From MED-G20 sp038108155 (GTDB taxonomy: Bacteria; Bacteroidota; Bacteroidia; Flavobacteriales_D; Parvicellaceae), in NCBI GenBank assembly GCA_038108155.1, contig JAYNHP010000003.1, forward strand, positions 25,334-89,333: a DNA stretch of 64,000 nucleotides, given 5' to 3'. Below are positions 18,539 to 27,150 of this stretch, one piece after another (position 1 is the stretch's first letter; each line of letters opens with the position of its first letter). Made by a program: the position numbers and the translations under genes. Under the pieces are notes generated by a model that saw only the letters and a program-made list of their open reading frames with translations, did not search any database and was not told the DNA's origin.

Positions 18539-18742
18539 ATGGACTACGCAGAAATAACACAAAATAATGAAGTAATAAAACTTCTTAAAAAAAGAAAAGA
18601 AATTGAAGACGAGATTTATATGTTGGATGAAAATGCTCTAATCAACTATGAACTTAAGTTATTAAACAGTCCAGTAATTAATGAAACCTTTCATAATTCC
18701 TTTGAAACAAGTAAAGTAATTAGTGAATTAAATAAGAGCTGA
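18539..18742 (+). CDS. Small hypothetical protein in the sigma factor cluster
   Basis: 67 residues from the ATG at 18539 (MDYAEITQNNEVI). A TTG three codons upstream is possible but less likely, because a near-consensus -7 box (AATCTTTG, 18520-18527) lies just ahead and favours the ATG. It is charged and predicted helical, with no membrane segment. It lies 42 bp after the sigma gene and 17 bp before the membrane protein. It could be a cytoplasmic anti-sigma or adaptor, but this is inferred only from position. Confidence 0.55.
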   Translation: MDYAEITQNNEVIKLLKKRKEIEDEIYMLDENALINYELKLLNSPVINETFHNSFETSKVISELNKS

Positions 18743-18759
18743 AAAAATTAATAACAACT

Positions 18760-19152
18760 ATGTTAAATGACTTGGAAAAATTAAAAAAAAATAAAAAGAA
18801 ATATTTTAAATATACTTATAATACCCCTAAAAACTATTTTAATGATTTAAGCCCTCTTATTGAAAATAGGATAGAAAGTTTAGAATCAAAAAAAACAAAA
18901 ATTGTTTTAATTAATCAATTATTTAAAGTAGCTGCAATTTTATTACCATTGATAGGATTCTTCTACTTATTGAATTTACCATATAAAGATGAAAATATTA
19001 ACTATGTTCAACTAAATGAATATATTGATGATTATTTGGCTGTAGAAAATGAAATATTTTATACATTCATTTATGAGGAAGACTTAAATAGTTTAAATAT
19101 TGAAGAAAACATAGACGATTATTTAGAAATAGAAATTGATTTTAACCCCTAA
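18760..19152 (+). CDS. Single-pass membrane protein, candidate anti-sigma partner
   Basis: 130 residues. A lysine-rich N-terminal cytoplasmic stretch (~50 residues) is followed by one transmembrane helix at about 50-69 (LFKVAAILLPLIGFFYLLNL) and an acidic periplasmic tail (EYIDDYLAVENEIF, NIDDYLEIEIDF). The size and topology fit the small membrane proteins encoded next to ECF sigma factors in Bacteroidota, where the N-terminal part may hold the sigma factor. No zinc-binding anti-sigma motif (HxxxCxxC) is seen, so the role is inferred. Confidence 0.6.
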   Translation: MLNDLEKLKKNKKKYFKYTYNTPKNYFNDLSPLIENRIESLESKKTKIVLINQLFKVAAILLPLIGFFYLLNLPYKDENINYVQLNEYIDDYLAVENEIFYTFIYEEDLNSLNIEENIDDYLEIEIDFNP

Positions 19153-19162
19153 CATAAAAACT

Positions 19163-19642
19163 ATGAAAAAACTTAATAAAATTAAAAAACTGAACATATT
19201 AGTTATTATATGTCTATCATCTACAATTATATTTGCTCAAAATGAATTTAACCAAAAGAAAGAAAATAGACAAGCCCAAAAAGTTGCATTTTTTACTGCG
19301 AAAATGAATTTAAATAGCGAAGAATCTAAAATGTTTTGGCCTGTAGTAAATGAGATGGAAAATGAGTTAAAAGAGCTTAAAGATAAAAATGCTCATGGCA
19401 AAATGATATTGAAGGATAAAAATATAGAAGACTTATCCGACGACGAATTAGAGGATATGATGGACGCTAGAATACAAATGGGTAAAGAAAAAGTAGATAT
19501 TCTAGTTAAATACCATGAAAAATTTAAAGAAGTCATTCCCATTAGAAAATTAGCAAAGTATTACCAAACAGGAAAAGAATTTAAAAAAATACAATTAGAA
19601 AGAAAAAAGCAACACAATAACCCTGGGGAAAGAAAAAGATAA
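19163..19642 (+). CDS. Exported helical protein, Spy/CpxP-like 'sensor of ECF sigma factor'
   Basis: 159 residues from the ATG at 19163. An upstream in-frame start at 19136 would overlap the preceding gene and lacks a better signal. A signal peptide (LNILVIICLSSTIIFAQ) precedes an all-helical, highly charged mature part with the repeated KMNLNSEESKMFWPVVNEME pattern typical of the periplasmic proteins encoded beside ECF sigma factors in Bacteroidota. It probably senses envelope or protein stress, as Spy and CpxP do. It completes the four-gene sigma cluster. Confidence 0.7.
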   Translation: MKKLNKIKKLNILVIICLSSTIIFAQNEFNQKKENRQAQKVAFFTAKMNLNSEESKMFWPVVNEMENELKELKDKNAHGKMILKDKNIEDLSDDELEDMMDARIQMGKEKVDILVKYHEKFKEVIPIRKLAKYYQTGKEFKKIQLERKKQHNNPGERKR

Positions 19643-19654
19643 TACTTTTAGGAT

Positions 19655-20554
19655 GTGAAAATTAAATATTGGATTAAAGCAGCTAGACTAAGAACACTCC
19701 CTTTAGCATTTTCTTGTATTCTATTATCTTCTTCATTGGTGATAATAAACCATATAGAATTATCCTTTAAAGTACTATTTCTAACCCTCAGTACTACTCT
19801 ATTACTTCAAATATTATCTAATTTTGCCAATGATTATGGAGATGCAGTAAAAGGAGCTGACAAGAATAGAACAGGAGAACAGAGAATGGTACAATCTGGA
19901 AAAATCTCTAAATCTCAAATGAAGTTGGTAATTGTAGTAATAAGTATCATTACTTTATTAGTTGGACTTTTTCTAATTTTTAGTGTATTTCAGAAAGAAA
20001 TCTTTAAAATATTAATCTTTCTATTTCTTGGAATTGGCTCAATTATAGCTGCTATAAAATATACTGTGGGTAAATCTGCTTATGGATATAAAGCTTATGG
20101 AGATTTATCGGTTTTTATTTTCTTTGGAATAGTGGGTGTAATTGGAAGTTATTATTTATTCACTAAAAATTTTCACTGGATAACTCTTCCTGGCGCATTA
20201 TTTACTGGACTTATGAGTTGTGGAGTTCTTAACCTAAACAACATGAGAGATTATGAAAATGATAAAAAAAATAACAAAGTAACTTTAGTAGTAAAAATGG
20301 GAATAAATAGATCCAAAAAATATCATTTCTTATTACTATTTGTAGCAATTATTTCACTTATTACAATTGTTCTTTTCTCTTATAATTATTATTACCTATT
20401 TTCTATTTTTCCTTTATTATTTGTGGTGAGACATCTAAAATTATTGAATAAATACCAAGAGTTGAATTTATTAGACAGTCAGCTTAAAGTAATTGCAATT
20501 AGTTGTTTCGCATCTAGTTTTATAAGTCTTATAATTGGACTTTCAATTAATTAA
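19655..20554 (+). CDS. menA: 1,4-dihydroxy-2-naphthoate polyprenyltransferase
   Basis: 299 residues in a UbiA-type membrane prenyltransferase with eight or nine hydrophobic helices. The first Asp-rich motif is NDYGDAVKGADKNR (residues ~59-72) and the second is NNMRDYENDKKNNK (~195-208); both bind the prenyl diphosphate through Mg2+. The opening KYWIKAARLRTLPLAFSCIL is typical of MenA. It attaches the isoprenoid tail in menaquinone synthesis. The start codon is GTG at 19655; the nearby ATG at 19653 runs straight into a stop. It overlaps the convergent mltG by 8 bp. Confidence 0.92.
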   Translation: MKIKYWIKAARLRTLPLAFSCILLSSSLVIINHIELSFKVLFLTLSTTLLLQILSNFANDYGDAVKGADKNRTGEQRMVQSGKISKSQMKLVIVVISIITLLVGLFLIFSVFQKEIFKILIFLFLGIGSIIAAIKYTVGKSAYGYKAYGDLSVFIFFGIVGVIGSYYLFTKNFHWITLPGALFTGLMSCGVLNLNNMRDYENDKKNNKVTLVVKMGINRSKKYHFLLLFVAIISLITIVLFSYNYYYLFSIFPLLFVVRHLKLLNKYQELNLLDSQLKVIAISCFASSFISLIIGLSIN

Positions 20555-21590
20555 TTTTTTCTTGAGATAACCAAGTAGTGTACATCTTTTTATATTTTTC
20601 ATGTTCTTTATTGGTAGAAGAAAAATTATGATATCCAGAATAAGACGGTTTGGCACACATAAAGATAAAATCGTGTTTAGAATAATTTAAAACTGCATCA
20701 ATAACTCTTGGATCAACAATACAAATCGGTCCTGGTGGCAAACCTTTATATTTATAAGTATTATAGGGAGAATCTACTTCCAAATGTTTGTAATACAATC
20801 TTCTTAAATTGGGCATTTTCAAAGCAAACTTAACTGTAGGGTCTGCTTGGAGTTTCATATTGCTTTTAAGTCTATTAATATAAAGTCCAGCAATCTTAGA
20901 ATGTTCGTCAAATTTTATTTGCTGTTCCATTTGAACAATCGATGCAAGAGTAGTAATTTCAGATTGATTGTATCCTAATGCTTTGGCTTTAGCAACTCTT
21001 TCTGAATTCCAAAAACTTTTGTATTTGCTAGCAATAAATTCGATTAACTTATTTTCAGAAACATTTGAGAATACTTCATAGGTATTAGGAATTACCATTG
21101 AAGAGAAAGTATAGGAATTAAAACCAAATTTTTCTTGAACATTTTCATCTTGAAAAAGATGTAATAATTTAGAAGAATCTATATCAAGTTGCGAAGAAAG
21201 TCTACCGCACAATATCTCTAAATTTCTAACTGAAGGAATGTATAAATCTACAATGTGTTGGTTTCTCATTAGAAATAGCTGATTGACTAATTTGTTAGTA
21301 GACCATTTTCTTTGAATTGTATATTTTCCTTTTTTAAGTACAATATTTTCTAAGTTCTTAAACTCAATAAGTTGGTTAATTGTATTGGAACTTAATAAAA
21401 GATCTTTTTTAACTAAGTAATCTCCAATTTCAGAGAAGGATAAATCTTCTTGTATTTTTAAAACAACTTTATTAGTATCGGAAAGTATCTCTTTCTTTTC
21501 TCTATTAATAAATAGATTAAAAAATGGAAAAATTAAATAGACCACAAAAAAAAGAAATGAAGTTACCAGAATGTATATTAACTTCTTCAA
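20547..21590 (-). CDS. mltG: Endolytic peptidoglycan transglycosylase MltG
   Basis: 347 residues. One N-terminal transmembrane helix (KLIYILVTSFLFFVVYLIFPF) anchors a periplasmic YceG domain. LASIVQMEQQIKFDEHSKIAGLYINRL contains the predicted catalytic glutamate, followed by QADPTVKFAL and the C-terminal YKGLPPGPICIVDP. MltG cuts nascent glycan strands and so ends their elongation. It starts 4 bp inside the end of the LysM protein gene, and the trio guaA-LysM-mltG is one overlapping minus-strand operon. Confidence 0.93.
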   Translation of the reverse strand: MKKLIYILVTSFLFFVVYLIFPFFNLFINREKKEILSDTNKVVLKIQEDLSFSEIGDYLVKKDLLLSSNTINQLIEFKNLENIVLKKGKYTIQRKWSTNKLVNQLFLMRNQHIVDLYIPSVRNLEILCGRLSSQLDIDSSKLLHLFQDENVQEKFGFNSYTFSSMVIPNTYEVFSNVSENKLIEFIASKYKSFWNSERVAKAKALGYNQSEITTLASIVQMEQQIKFDEHSKIAGLYINRLKSNMKLQADPTVKFALKMPNLRRLYYKHLEVDSPYNTYKYKGLPPGPICIVDPRVIDAVLNYSKHDFIFMCAKPSYSGYHNFSSTNKEHEKYKKMYTTWLSQEKIN

Positions 21591-23434
21591 TCTTGAGGAA
21601 TTTGAATTAAGTTGAAATCTTCTATCTTGTAAAACTTAACTAGATTATTTTCTGAGCCGCTACCCAAATCAATTCTATTATAAAACACATCATTGAGTAA
21701 TCCTTGGTAATAACTTTCAGAATTTAACTTGTCTGGGTAAATTTTCAAAAAAATAGATTTTACAATATCGTATCCCAAGTAAGAATATTTGGTGGGCTCT
21801 GCAGAGAAAAACTCCTTGTATTTATCTTTAAAATCTACTATTCTAATAGAATTAAAATCGGGTATTCCTTTAGAAACAAAATGTAAATTAAACTTGTTTT
21901 TGTAAATAACATCAATAGTCTTAATCCTATATAAATCTTCAAAACCAAATATTTCAAAATCAGATTTATAATGCTCTTGGGAATTAGAAAATTCTATTAT
22001 TTTATTGAACGCGTAGGTTAAAAATGGAACTTGATTCGAAGTTATTACAATTAAATTTCTTTTTTTATCTGACAATTTATCCAACAAATGACTCCAATCA
22101 TCTCCTCTTTTAAGTAAAGTTGGTGAAATTGAATCTATTTCGTTTAAAGAATCATTTAATAGGTAACTAGTATCGCTATAAGCATCTGCAAAAATACTTC
22201 CATAAACCTTACTTTTATTGTCTTCTATATCATTTAATAATAGCATGTTGTAATCTTCTTTGGAATTCTTAATATATAATGCCATCTCTTTAGACTGGGT
22301 AGATCTTGATGGATATATTTTAAATAAATCTGGATAATTAAAAAGTGCTTGACTAGGAATATTGTAGGGCGAAATCATAGGAATACGGGAATTCTTAGAA
22401 AATAATCTCATCATTTTAATATTCTTAGAAAATAATGGACCAATAATTAAATTAGAGGATTTGAATAAAGTGTCTTGCAATATTTGTTTGATGGTATTTG
22501 TATCGTATTTGCTATCGAAAACATTTAATTCAAGATTGTATCCCAAATCTTTTAAATCAAGAAGGGCAATTTTTACTCCATTATAAATTTGAAAAGAATT
22601 TTCAGATATTTTATCTATTGAGCAATTCGTATTTTCTGGACAGTTTACAATAATTGAATCGGATTTATTTATAAAAAATGGCAATACCAATGAAATTCTT
22701 AAAGTTTTTTGTTCGTAGATATTGTCAAGAAATAGATCTAGAGAATCATTTTTATTTTCTATAGAATCCTCTATACAATCTTTAATTCTTAAAATTATTT
22801 TCAGTTCTTGATCTTTTTTAAGTCCAAATTCGTTTAAAAAAGGATTGTTTTTAATTATCTGGTCCAAGCCAATGGTATATTTTTTTGAAATCGAGTATAA
22901 AGTTTCTTTCTTTTTTACTTTATGAATAATTAGAGTATCACACTCATTAAGCATAGGATGGTCTACATGTTTAATTATTGGTTGGATTATATTAGTTGTA
23001 TCTGTTTGTATATTTGGAATTAACAACAATTGAGATTCTGATAATTCATTGTTTGCCAATTTGTTATAGGTTTTAATAGTAGATAACTTTACACCATATA
23101 TTTTAGCTATTGACCATAGTGTTTCTCCTGGCATTACCTTATGTATCTTTACAGAAGAATCAATTTCATTATTTGATTTTTGATCAATAAAAGTTTTAAT
23201 TGGAATTTTTAAAGTATCTCCTTTTGACAAACCATTGGATGCACTAGGGTTATAGTTGAAAAATTCATTTAAATCAATTTGATATTTTTTAGCAATACCA
23301 TAGCTTGTTTCCCCTTTGGAAACCGTATGAAAAGTAAACTTTACATTAGGTTTGTCTTGAGCAATTAGATTTGTCACAAAAAATACTGCTAAAAAAAATG
23401 ATGAAAATCTATATGTTAAAGTTTTTATTCCCAT
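21587..23434 (-). CDS. LysM-repeat protein with type I periplasmic-binding domain
   Basis: 615 residues. After a signal peptide (FLAVFFVTNLIAQ) there are three LysM repeats (about residues 34-80, 95-140 and 165-212), each with a VxxGETxxxIAKKY-like core, for peptidoglycan binding. From ~240 to the end is a domain like type I periplasmic-binding proteins (Peripla_BP), including FQIYNGVKIALLDLKDLGYN and LIIGPLFSKNIKMM. The same architecture is known in Bacteroidota as 'PBP1 and LysM domain' proteins, of unknown function. Its coupling with mltG (4-bp overlap) suggests a role in cell-wall growth. Confidence 0.85.
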   Translation of the reverse strand: MGIKTLTYRFSSFFLAVFFVTNLIAQDKPNVKFTFHTVSKGETSYGIAKKYQIDLNEFFNYNPSASNGLSKGDTLKIPIKTFIDQKSNNEIDSSVKIHKVMPGETLWSIAKIYGVKLSTIKTYNKLANNELSESQLLLIPNIQTDTTNIIQPIIKHVDHPMLNECDTLIIHKVKKKETLYSISKKYTIGLDQIIKNNPFLNEFGLKKDQELKIILRIKDCIEDSIENKNDSLDLFLDNIYEQKTLRISLVLPFFINKSDSIIVNCPENTNCSIDKISENSFQIYNGVKIALLDLKDLGYNLELNVFDSKYDTNTIKQILQDTLFKSSNLIIGPLFSKNIKMMRLFSKNSRIPMISPYNIPSQALFNYPDLFKIYPSRSTQSKEMALYIKNSKEDYNMLLLNDIEDNKSKVYGSIFADAYSDTSYLLNDSLNEIDSISPTLLKRGDDWSHLLDKLSDKKRNLIVITSNQVPFLTYAFNKIIEFSNSQEHYKSDFEIFGFEDLYRIKTIDVIYKNKFNLHFVSKGIPDFNSIRIVDFKDKYKEFFSAEPTKYSYLGYDIVKSIFLKIYPDKLNSESYYQGLLNDVFYNRIDLGSGSENNLVKFYKIEDFNLIQIPQD

Positions 23435-24951
23435 TCAATGGTAGCAGGCGGTTTGGAACTTATATCGTAAGTTACTCTATTTATTCCTTTTACATTATTA
23501 ATTATTCTATTAGAAATTTTGGCTAAAAAGTCATGCGGTAAATGACACCAATCTGCTGTCATTCCGTCGGTGGAAGAAACTGCTCTTAGCGCTACAGCAT
23601 TTTCATAAGTTCTCTCATCACCCATTACCCCAACAGATTGAACAGGGAGAAAAATCGCTCCTGCTTGCCAAACATCGTCGTAAAGTTTAAATTCTTTTAA
23701 TCCATTAATAAATATAAAATCAACTTCTTGAAGAATTTTTATCTTACTTTCAGTTATCTCTCCTAGAATTCTAATACCTAATCCAGGACCTGGAAAAGGA
23801 TGTCTATTTAAAATTTGTTTTGGTAAATCTATTGAAGCTCCTACTCTTCTTACCTCGTCTTTAAATAAGGATTTTAAAGGTTCGATAATTTTTAATTTCA
23901 TATAATCTGGCAATCCTCCAACATTATGATGAGATTTTATGGTAACTGATGGTCCGTTAACAGAAACTGATTCAATAATATCTGGATAAATTGTTCCTTG
24001 AGCCAACCAATCTACATTTTTAATGCTATTTGCTTCTCTATCAAAAACGTCTATAAACGTTTTGCCAATTGCTTTTCTTTTTAGTTCAGGATCTGAAAGA
24101 CCAGCTAAAGAATCGTAAAACTCTTGTTTTGCATCCACTCCTTTGATATTTAATCCCAAAGATTCGTACTGTTTTAAAACATCTTCAAATTCATTTTTTC
24201 TTAGCAAACCGTTATCAACAAAAATACAGTGTAAATTATCTCCTAAAGCCTTATGTAAAAGCAAAGCAGCTACACTCGAATCTACTCCTCCAGACAATCC
24301 TAATACAACTTTTTGATTACCAACTTGTTTCTTAATACTTGAAATGGAAGAATCCACAAATGAATCTGGCGTCCAATCTGTAGAACATTTAGAAATATCA
24401 ACTACAAAGTTTTTAATGATTTGCAAACCGTCTGTGCTATGAAATACCTCAGGATGAAATTGAAGACCATAAATATTACTTTCATTTATATGAAAAGCTG
24501 CATTTTCAATATCAGAAGTAGATGCAATTTTATTAAAATTAGAAGGCAAATTTTTAATTGTATCTCCGTGAGACATCCAAACTTGAGAATTAGGTTTTAC
24601 ATTATCAAAAAGTGTGTGTTCCATATCAAAAAAAGAAAGATTGGCTCGACCATATTCTCTTTTATTGGAACTTTCCACAACTCCACCAAAATGTTTTACC
24701 AGAAATTGCGCACCATAACAAATACCTAATATGGGCATTGATTTATTGAAAGATTCTAATTTTGGGTGAGGTGCATCATTTTGATTGACCGAACATGGAC
24801 TACCAGAAAGTATAACTGCACTAAAATTAAAATTGTCTGGAATCTTATTGTAAGGATGAATTTCACAATATACATTCAGTTCTCTAACCCTTCTAGCAAT
24901 CAATTGTGTATATTGAGAACCAAAATCAAGTATCAGCAAGTTTTTACCCAT
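23425..24951 (-). CDS. guaA: GMP synthase (glutamine-hydrolysing)
   Basis: 508 residues from the ATG at 24951. A TTG two codons upstream is also open, but a -7 element covers it. The class I amidotransferase domain has the nucleophile Cys78 (GICYG) and the partners His166/Glu168 (HPEVF). The ATP-PPase loop SGGVDSS is at 220-226, and the dimerisation domain ends in the standard ISSKPPATIEWE. It converts XMP and glutamine to GMP. It overlaps the next gene by 10 bp. Placement with cell-wall genes is probably only operon packing. Confidence 0.97.
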   Translation of the reverse strand: MGKNLLILDFGSQYTQLIARRVRELNVYCEIHPYNKIPDNFNFSAVILSGSPCSVNQNDAPHPKLESFNKSMPILGICYGAQFLVKHFGGVVESSNKREYGRANLSFFDMEHTLFDNVKPNSQVWMSHGDTIKNLPSNFNKIASTSDIENAAFHINESNIYGLQFHPEVFHSTDGLQIIKNFVVDISKCSTDWTPDSFVDSSISSIKKQVGNQKVVLGLSGGVDSSVAALLLHKALGDNLHCIFVDNGLLRKNEFEDVLKQYESLGLNIKGVDAKQEFYDSLAGLSDPELKRKAIGKTFIDVFDREANSIKNVDWLAQGTIYPDIIESVSVNGPSVTIKSHHNVGGLPDYMKLKIIEPLKSLFKDEVRRVGASIDLPKQILNRHPFPGPGLGIRILGEITESKIKILQEVDFIFINGLKEFKLYDDVWQAGAIFLPVQSVGVMGDERTYENAVALRAVSSTDGMTADWCHLPHDFLAKISNRIINNVKGINRVTYDISSKPPATIEWE

Positions 24952-24954
24952 ACA

Positions 24955-24962
24955 CAAATTTA
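24955..24962 (-). promoter_or_regulatory. TAnnTTTG -7 element for the guaA operon
   Basis: The minus strand reads TAAATTTG, then TGT, then the ATG at 24951. The 3-nt spacing is one shorter than at the other short-leader genes. It suggests a leaderless or nearly leaderless mRNA, and it excludes the upstream TTG as start because that codon overlaps the box. Confidence 0.6.
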
Positions 24963-25008
24963 ATCATCCCTTTGAAATCTTACTGAATACTTTGAAAATT
25001 TGTTGAAC

Positions 25009-25016
25009 TATTTTTG
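25009..25016 (+). promoter_or_regulatory. TAnnTTTG -7 element for miaA
   Basis: The sequence is TATTTTTG. It covers the TTG at 25014, so translation probably begins at the next in-frame TTG (25026). By the SRP ruler, transcription would begin near 25021, leaving a leader of ~5 nt. Confidence 0.5.
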
Positions 25017-25025
25017 TTAATTACT

Positions 25026-25955
25026 TTGAATACTGAAAAAGAAAAACCTTTATTAATTGTTTTAGCTGGCCCCACAGCTGTGGGTAAAACCAAGTTGTCA
25101 ATCGAGTTGGCAAAAAATAAAAATAGCTCTATTTTCTCAAGTGATAGTCGTCAGTTTTATAGAGAAATGTCCATTGGAACAGCTAAGCCCTCTTTAGATG
25201 AGTTAAATGAAGTTCCACACTATTTTATAAATAATAAGAGTATTGAAGAGGCATATTCTGCTGGAGATTACGAAAAAGAAATTATTAACCAATTAGAAGA
25301 TTATTTTAAAAATAAAAAAATTGCATTTTTAGTAGGTGGTTCTGGAATGTATATTGATGCTGTGTGTAAAGGTTTAGATAATTTACCAAAAGATTTAGCT
25401 GTTAGAAATCGTCTGAATTTAGAACTAAAGGAAAATGGAATTGAATATTTACAAGAAAATTTAAAAATTTTAGATCCAAAGCAATACGGTATTATGGATT
25501 TGAGTAATTCTCAACGTTTAATAAGAGCATTGGAGGTGTGTAGAATTACTTCAAAACCATACTCAAGTTTATTAACCGCAACAAAAAAGATACGTTCTTT
25601 TAAAATGGTAAAGTTTTTATTATATATTGATAAAAATCAACTAGAATTAAATATTGAAAAAAGAGTTGACCAAATGGTTGAAAATGGATTATTTCAGGAA
25701 GTAGAAAACTTAAGAGATAAGAAAAATTTAAATGCACTTAATACAGTTGGATACAAAGAAATATTTAATTTTTTTAATGGTAATTATACTAAAGAAGAAG
25801 CAATAAATCTAATTAAGAGGAACACAAAAAAATATGCCAAAAGGCAAATGACTTGGTTTAAAAAAGATATAAGCTATCAATGGATTGAAAACCTAGATAC
25901 TTTAAAATCCTTTAATGAAATTAATAGTATTATTACTAAACTAAAACCAAATTAA
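25026..25955 (+). CDS. miaA: tRNA dimethylallyltransferase
   Basis: 309 residues from the TTG at 25026; the upstream TTG at 25014 lies in the presumed promoter, and no ATG is available ahead of the P-loop. The P-loop is LAGPTAVGKTKLSIELAK. Other markers are SSDSRQFYREMSIGTAKPS (substrate-binding aspartate and threonine), VGGSGMYIDAVCKGLD and KRNTKKYAKRQMTWFKKD. It adds the dimethylallyl group to A37 of tRNAs that read codons starting with U. It is divergent from guaA. Confidence 0.95.
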   Translation: MNTEKEKPLLIVLAGPTAVGKTKLSIELAKNKNSSIFSSDSRQFYREMSIGTAKPSLDELNEVPHYFINNKSIEEAYSAGDYEKEIINQLEDYFKNKKIAFLVGGSGMYIDAVCKGLDNLPKDLAVRNRLNLELKENGIEYLQENLKILDPKQYGIMDLSNSQRLIRALEVCRITSKPYSSLLTATKKIRSFKMVKFLLYIDKNQLELNIEKRVDQMVENGLFQEVENLRDKKNLNALNTVGYKEIFNFFNGNYTKEEAINLIKRNTKKYAKRQMTWFKKDISYQWIENLDTLKSFNEINSIITKLKPN

Positions 25956-26012
25956 ACATTTCATAAGTCTTAATGAATATCTATACGTATATTTAAAACA
26001 ATAAATCAAAAA

Positions 26013-27149
26013 ATGAGTCTTTGGCCAGAATTTAATGCTTCAAGTGAAAATCAGTGGATTAAGAAAGTTTTAGACGATTCATCCAATAAAACAATCCAAG
26101 ATTTTCATTGGAAAACTGAGTATGGCAATATAGATTCTTTTAGAAAATCCTTATCTGTACTTAAAAGTTGTAAAAAGGATAAACTTTCAGAAATAGGTTG
26201 GAATTTTGAGGATAAAAATAAAATAAACTCTCAAATACTAAACCGATTAAATGATGGAATAAATAGCATTTATATTGATGGTATTAATTATACTGATTCT
26301 ATTTTTAAAAATGTAATGAATGATATAATTAACACCCATATTATTTTAAGACCTAATGCTTCAAAAGAAAATATATCATCTTGGACAAATTGGATAAATT
26401 CTAATCCTAATTTTAAAGGATCCATAAGAATGAGTTTGTTAACGAAATTTATTGAAGCTCCAAATGGTGAAAACAACTCTATAGATTTAAAAGCTTATCA
26501 AGATCATTTTCAAAGAAATTTAAATTCAAAATTTAAATGCATTTATATAGAAATATCAAACAAACATATTTCTTTTAAAAATCATTCCTCAGAAATTGCA
26601 TTAACAGGGGCTTATTTAAATGAAATTATTGAAATTCATAAAAAAAACAATATTGAAATTCCAAAAAAAATTATTCTCAAATCCTTCTTAGATAATAGTT
26701 TTTTAGAAAATATTTCAAAATTAAAAGCTATCAAATCTATCATAAACCAAATACTGAAAATTCATAGTATAAAAGCCAATGTGATAATTGAAACCTCAGT
26801 GAATACTCAAATATTAAAAGACCAAAGTGAGGACTTTAGAATTTTATCCATTACTTCTACTGCAATGAGTAGTTTTATTGGAGGAGCTAATTCTTTTATT
26901 CTTTCAGATTCATTGCTAATCTCTGATGAAAATTACTGGAAGAAAATAGCTGCAAATATCCCTATAATTTTAAACGAAGAAAGTCAAATTAATATTGCAA
27001 ATGACATTACTGAAGGGGCACATATAATTGAGCAAATATCATTAAAAATGGCTAATAAAGCATGGAGAATTTTTAAACAAATTGAAGGAAATGGTGGATT
27101 ACTTAAAAGTTTAAAAAATAGTGATTTGAGAAAATTTATTAAAAATTGA
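26013..27149 (+). CDS. mutA: Methylmalonyl-CoA mutase, small subunit
   Basis: 378 residues, shorter than the ~450-620 usual for the small (non-catalytic) subunit. It resembles the TIM-barrel part (SLWPEFNASSENQWIKKVLDDSSNKT, INNKWEx-type TEYGNI at the start; FRILSITSTAMSSFIGGANSF, then LSLKMANKAWRIFKQIEGNGG at the end) and lacks a B12-binding domain. It partners the large subunit encoded next, from which it is separated by 1 bp. Low-similarity stretches (NNIEIPKKIILKSFLDNSF) suggest fast divergence. It would function in propionyl-CoA/methylmalonyl-CoA to succinyl-CoA conversion. Confidence 0.82.
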   Translation: MSLWPEFNASSENQWIKKVLDDSSNKTIQDFHWKTEYGNIDSFRKSLSVLKSCKKDKLSEIGWNFEDKNKINSQILNRLNDGINSIYIDGINYTDSIFKNVMNDIINTHIILRPNASKENISSWTNWINSNPNFKGSIRMSLLTKFIEAPNGENNSIDLKAYQDHFQRNLNSKFKCIYIEISNKHISFKNHSSEIALTGAYLNEIIEIHKKNNIEIPKKIILKSFLDNSFLENISKLKAIKSIINQILKIHSIKANVIIETSVNTQILKDQSEDFRILSITSTAMSSFIGGANSFILSDSLLISDENYWKKIAANIPIILNEESQINIANDITEGAHIIEQISLKMANKAWRIFKQIEGNGGLLKSLKNSDLRKFIKN

Positions 27150-27150
27150 A

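Noticed and set aside
25956..26012. Cobalamin riboswitch ahead of the methylmalonyl-CoA mutase operon
   Set aside because: The gap is only 57 bp and lacks the B12-box sequence.
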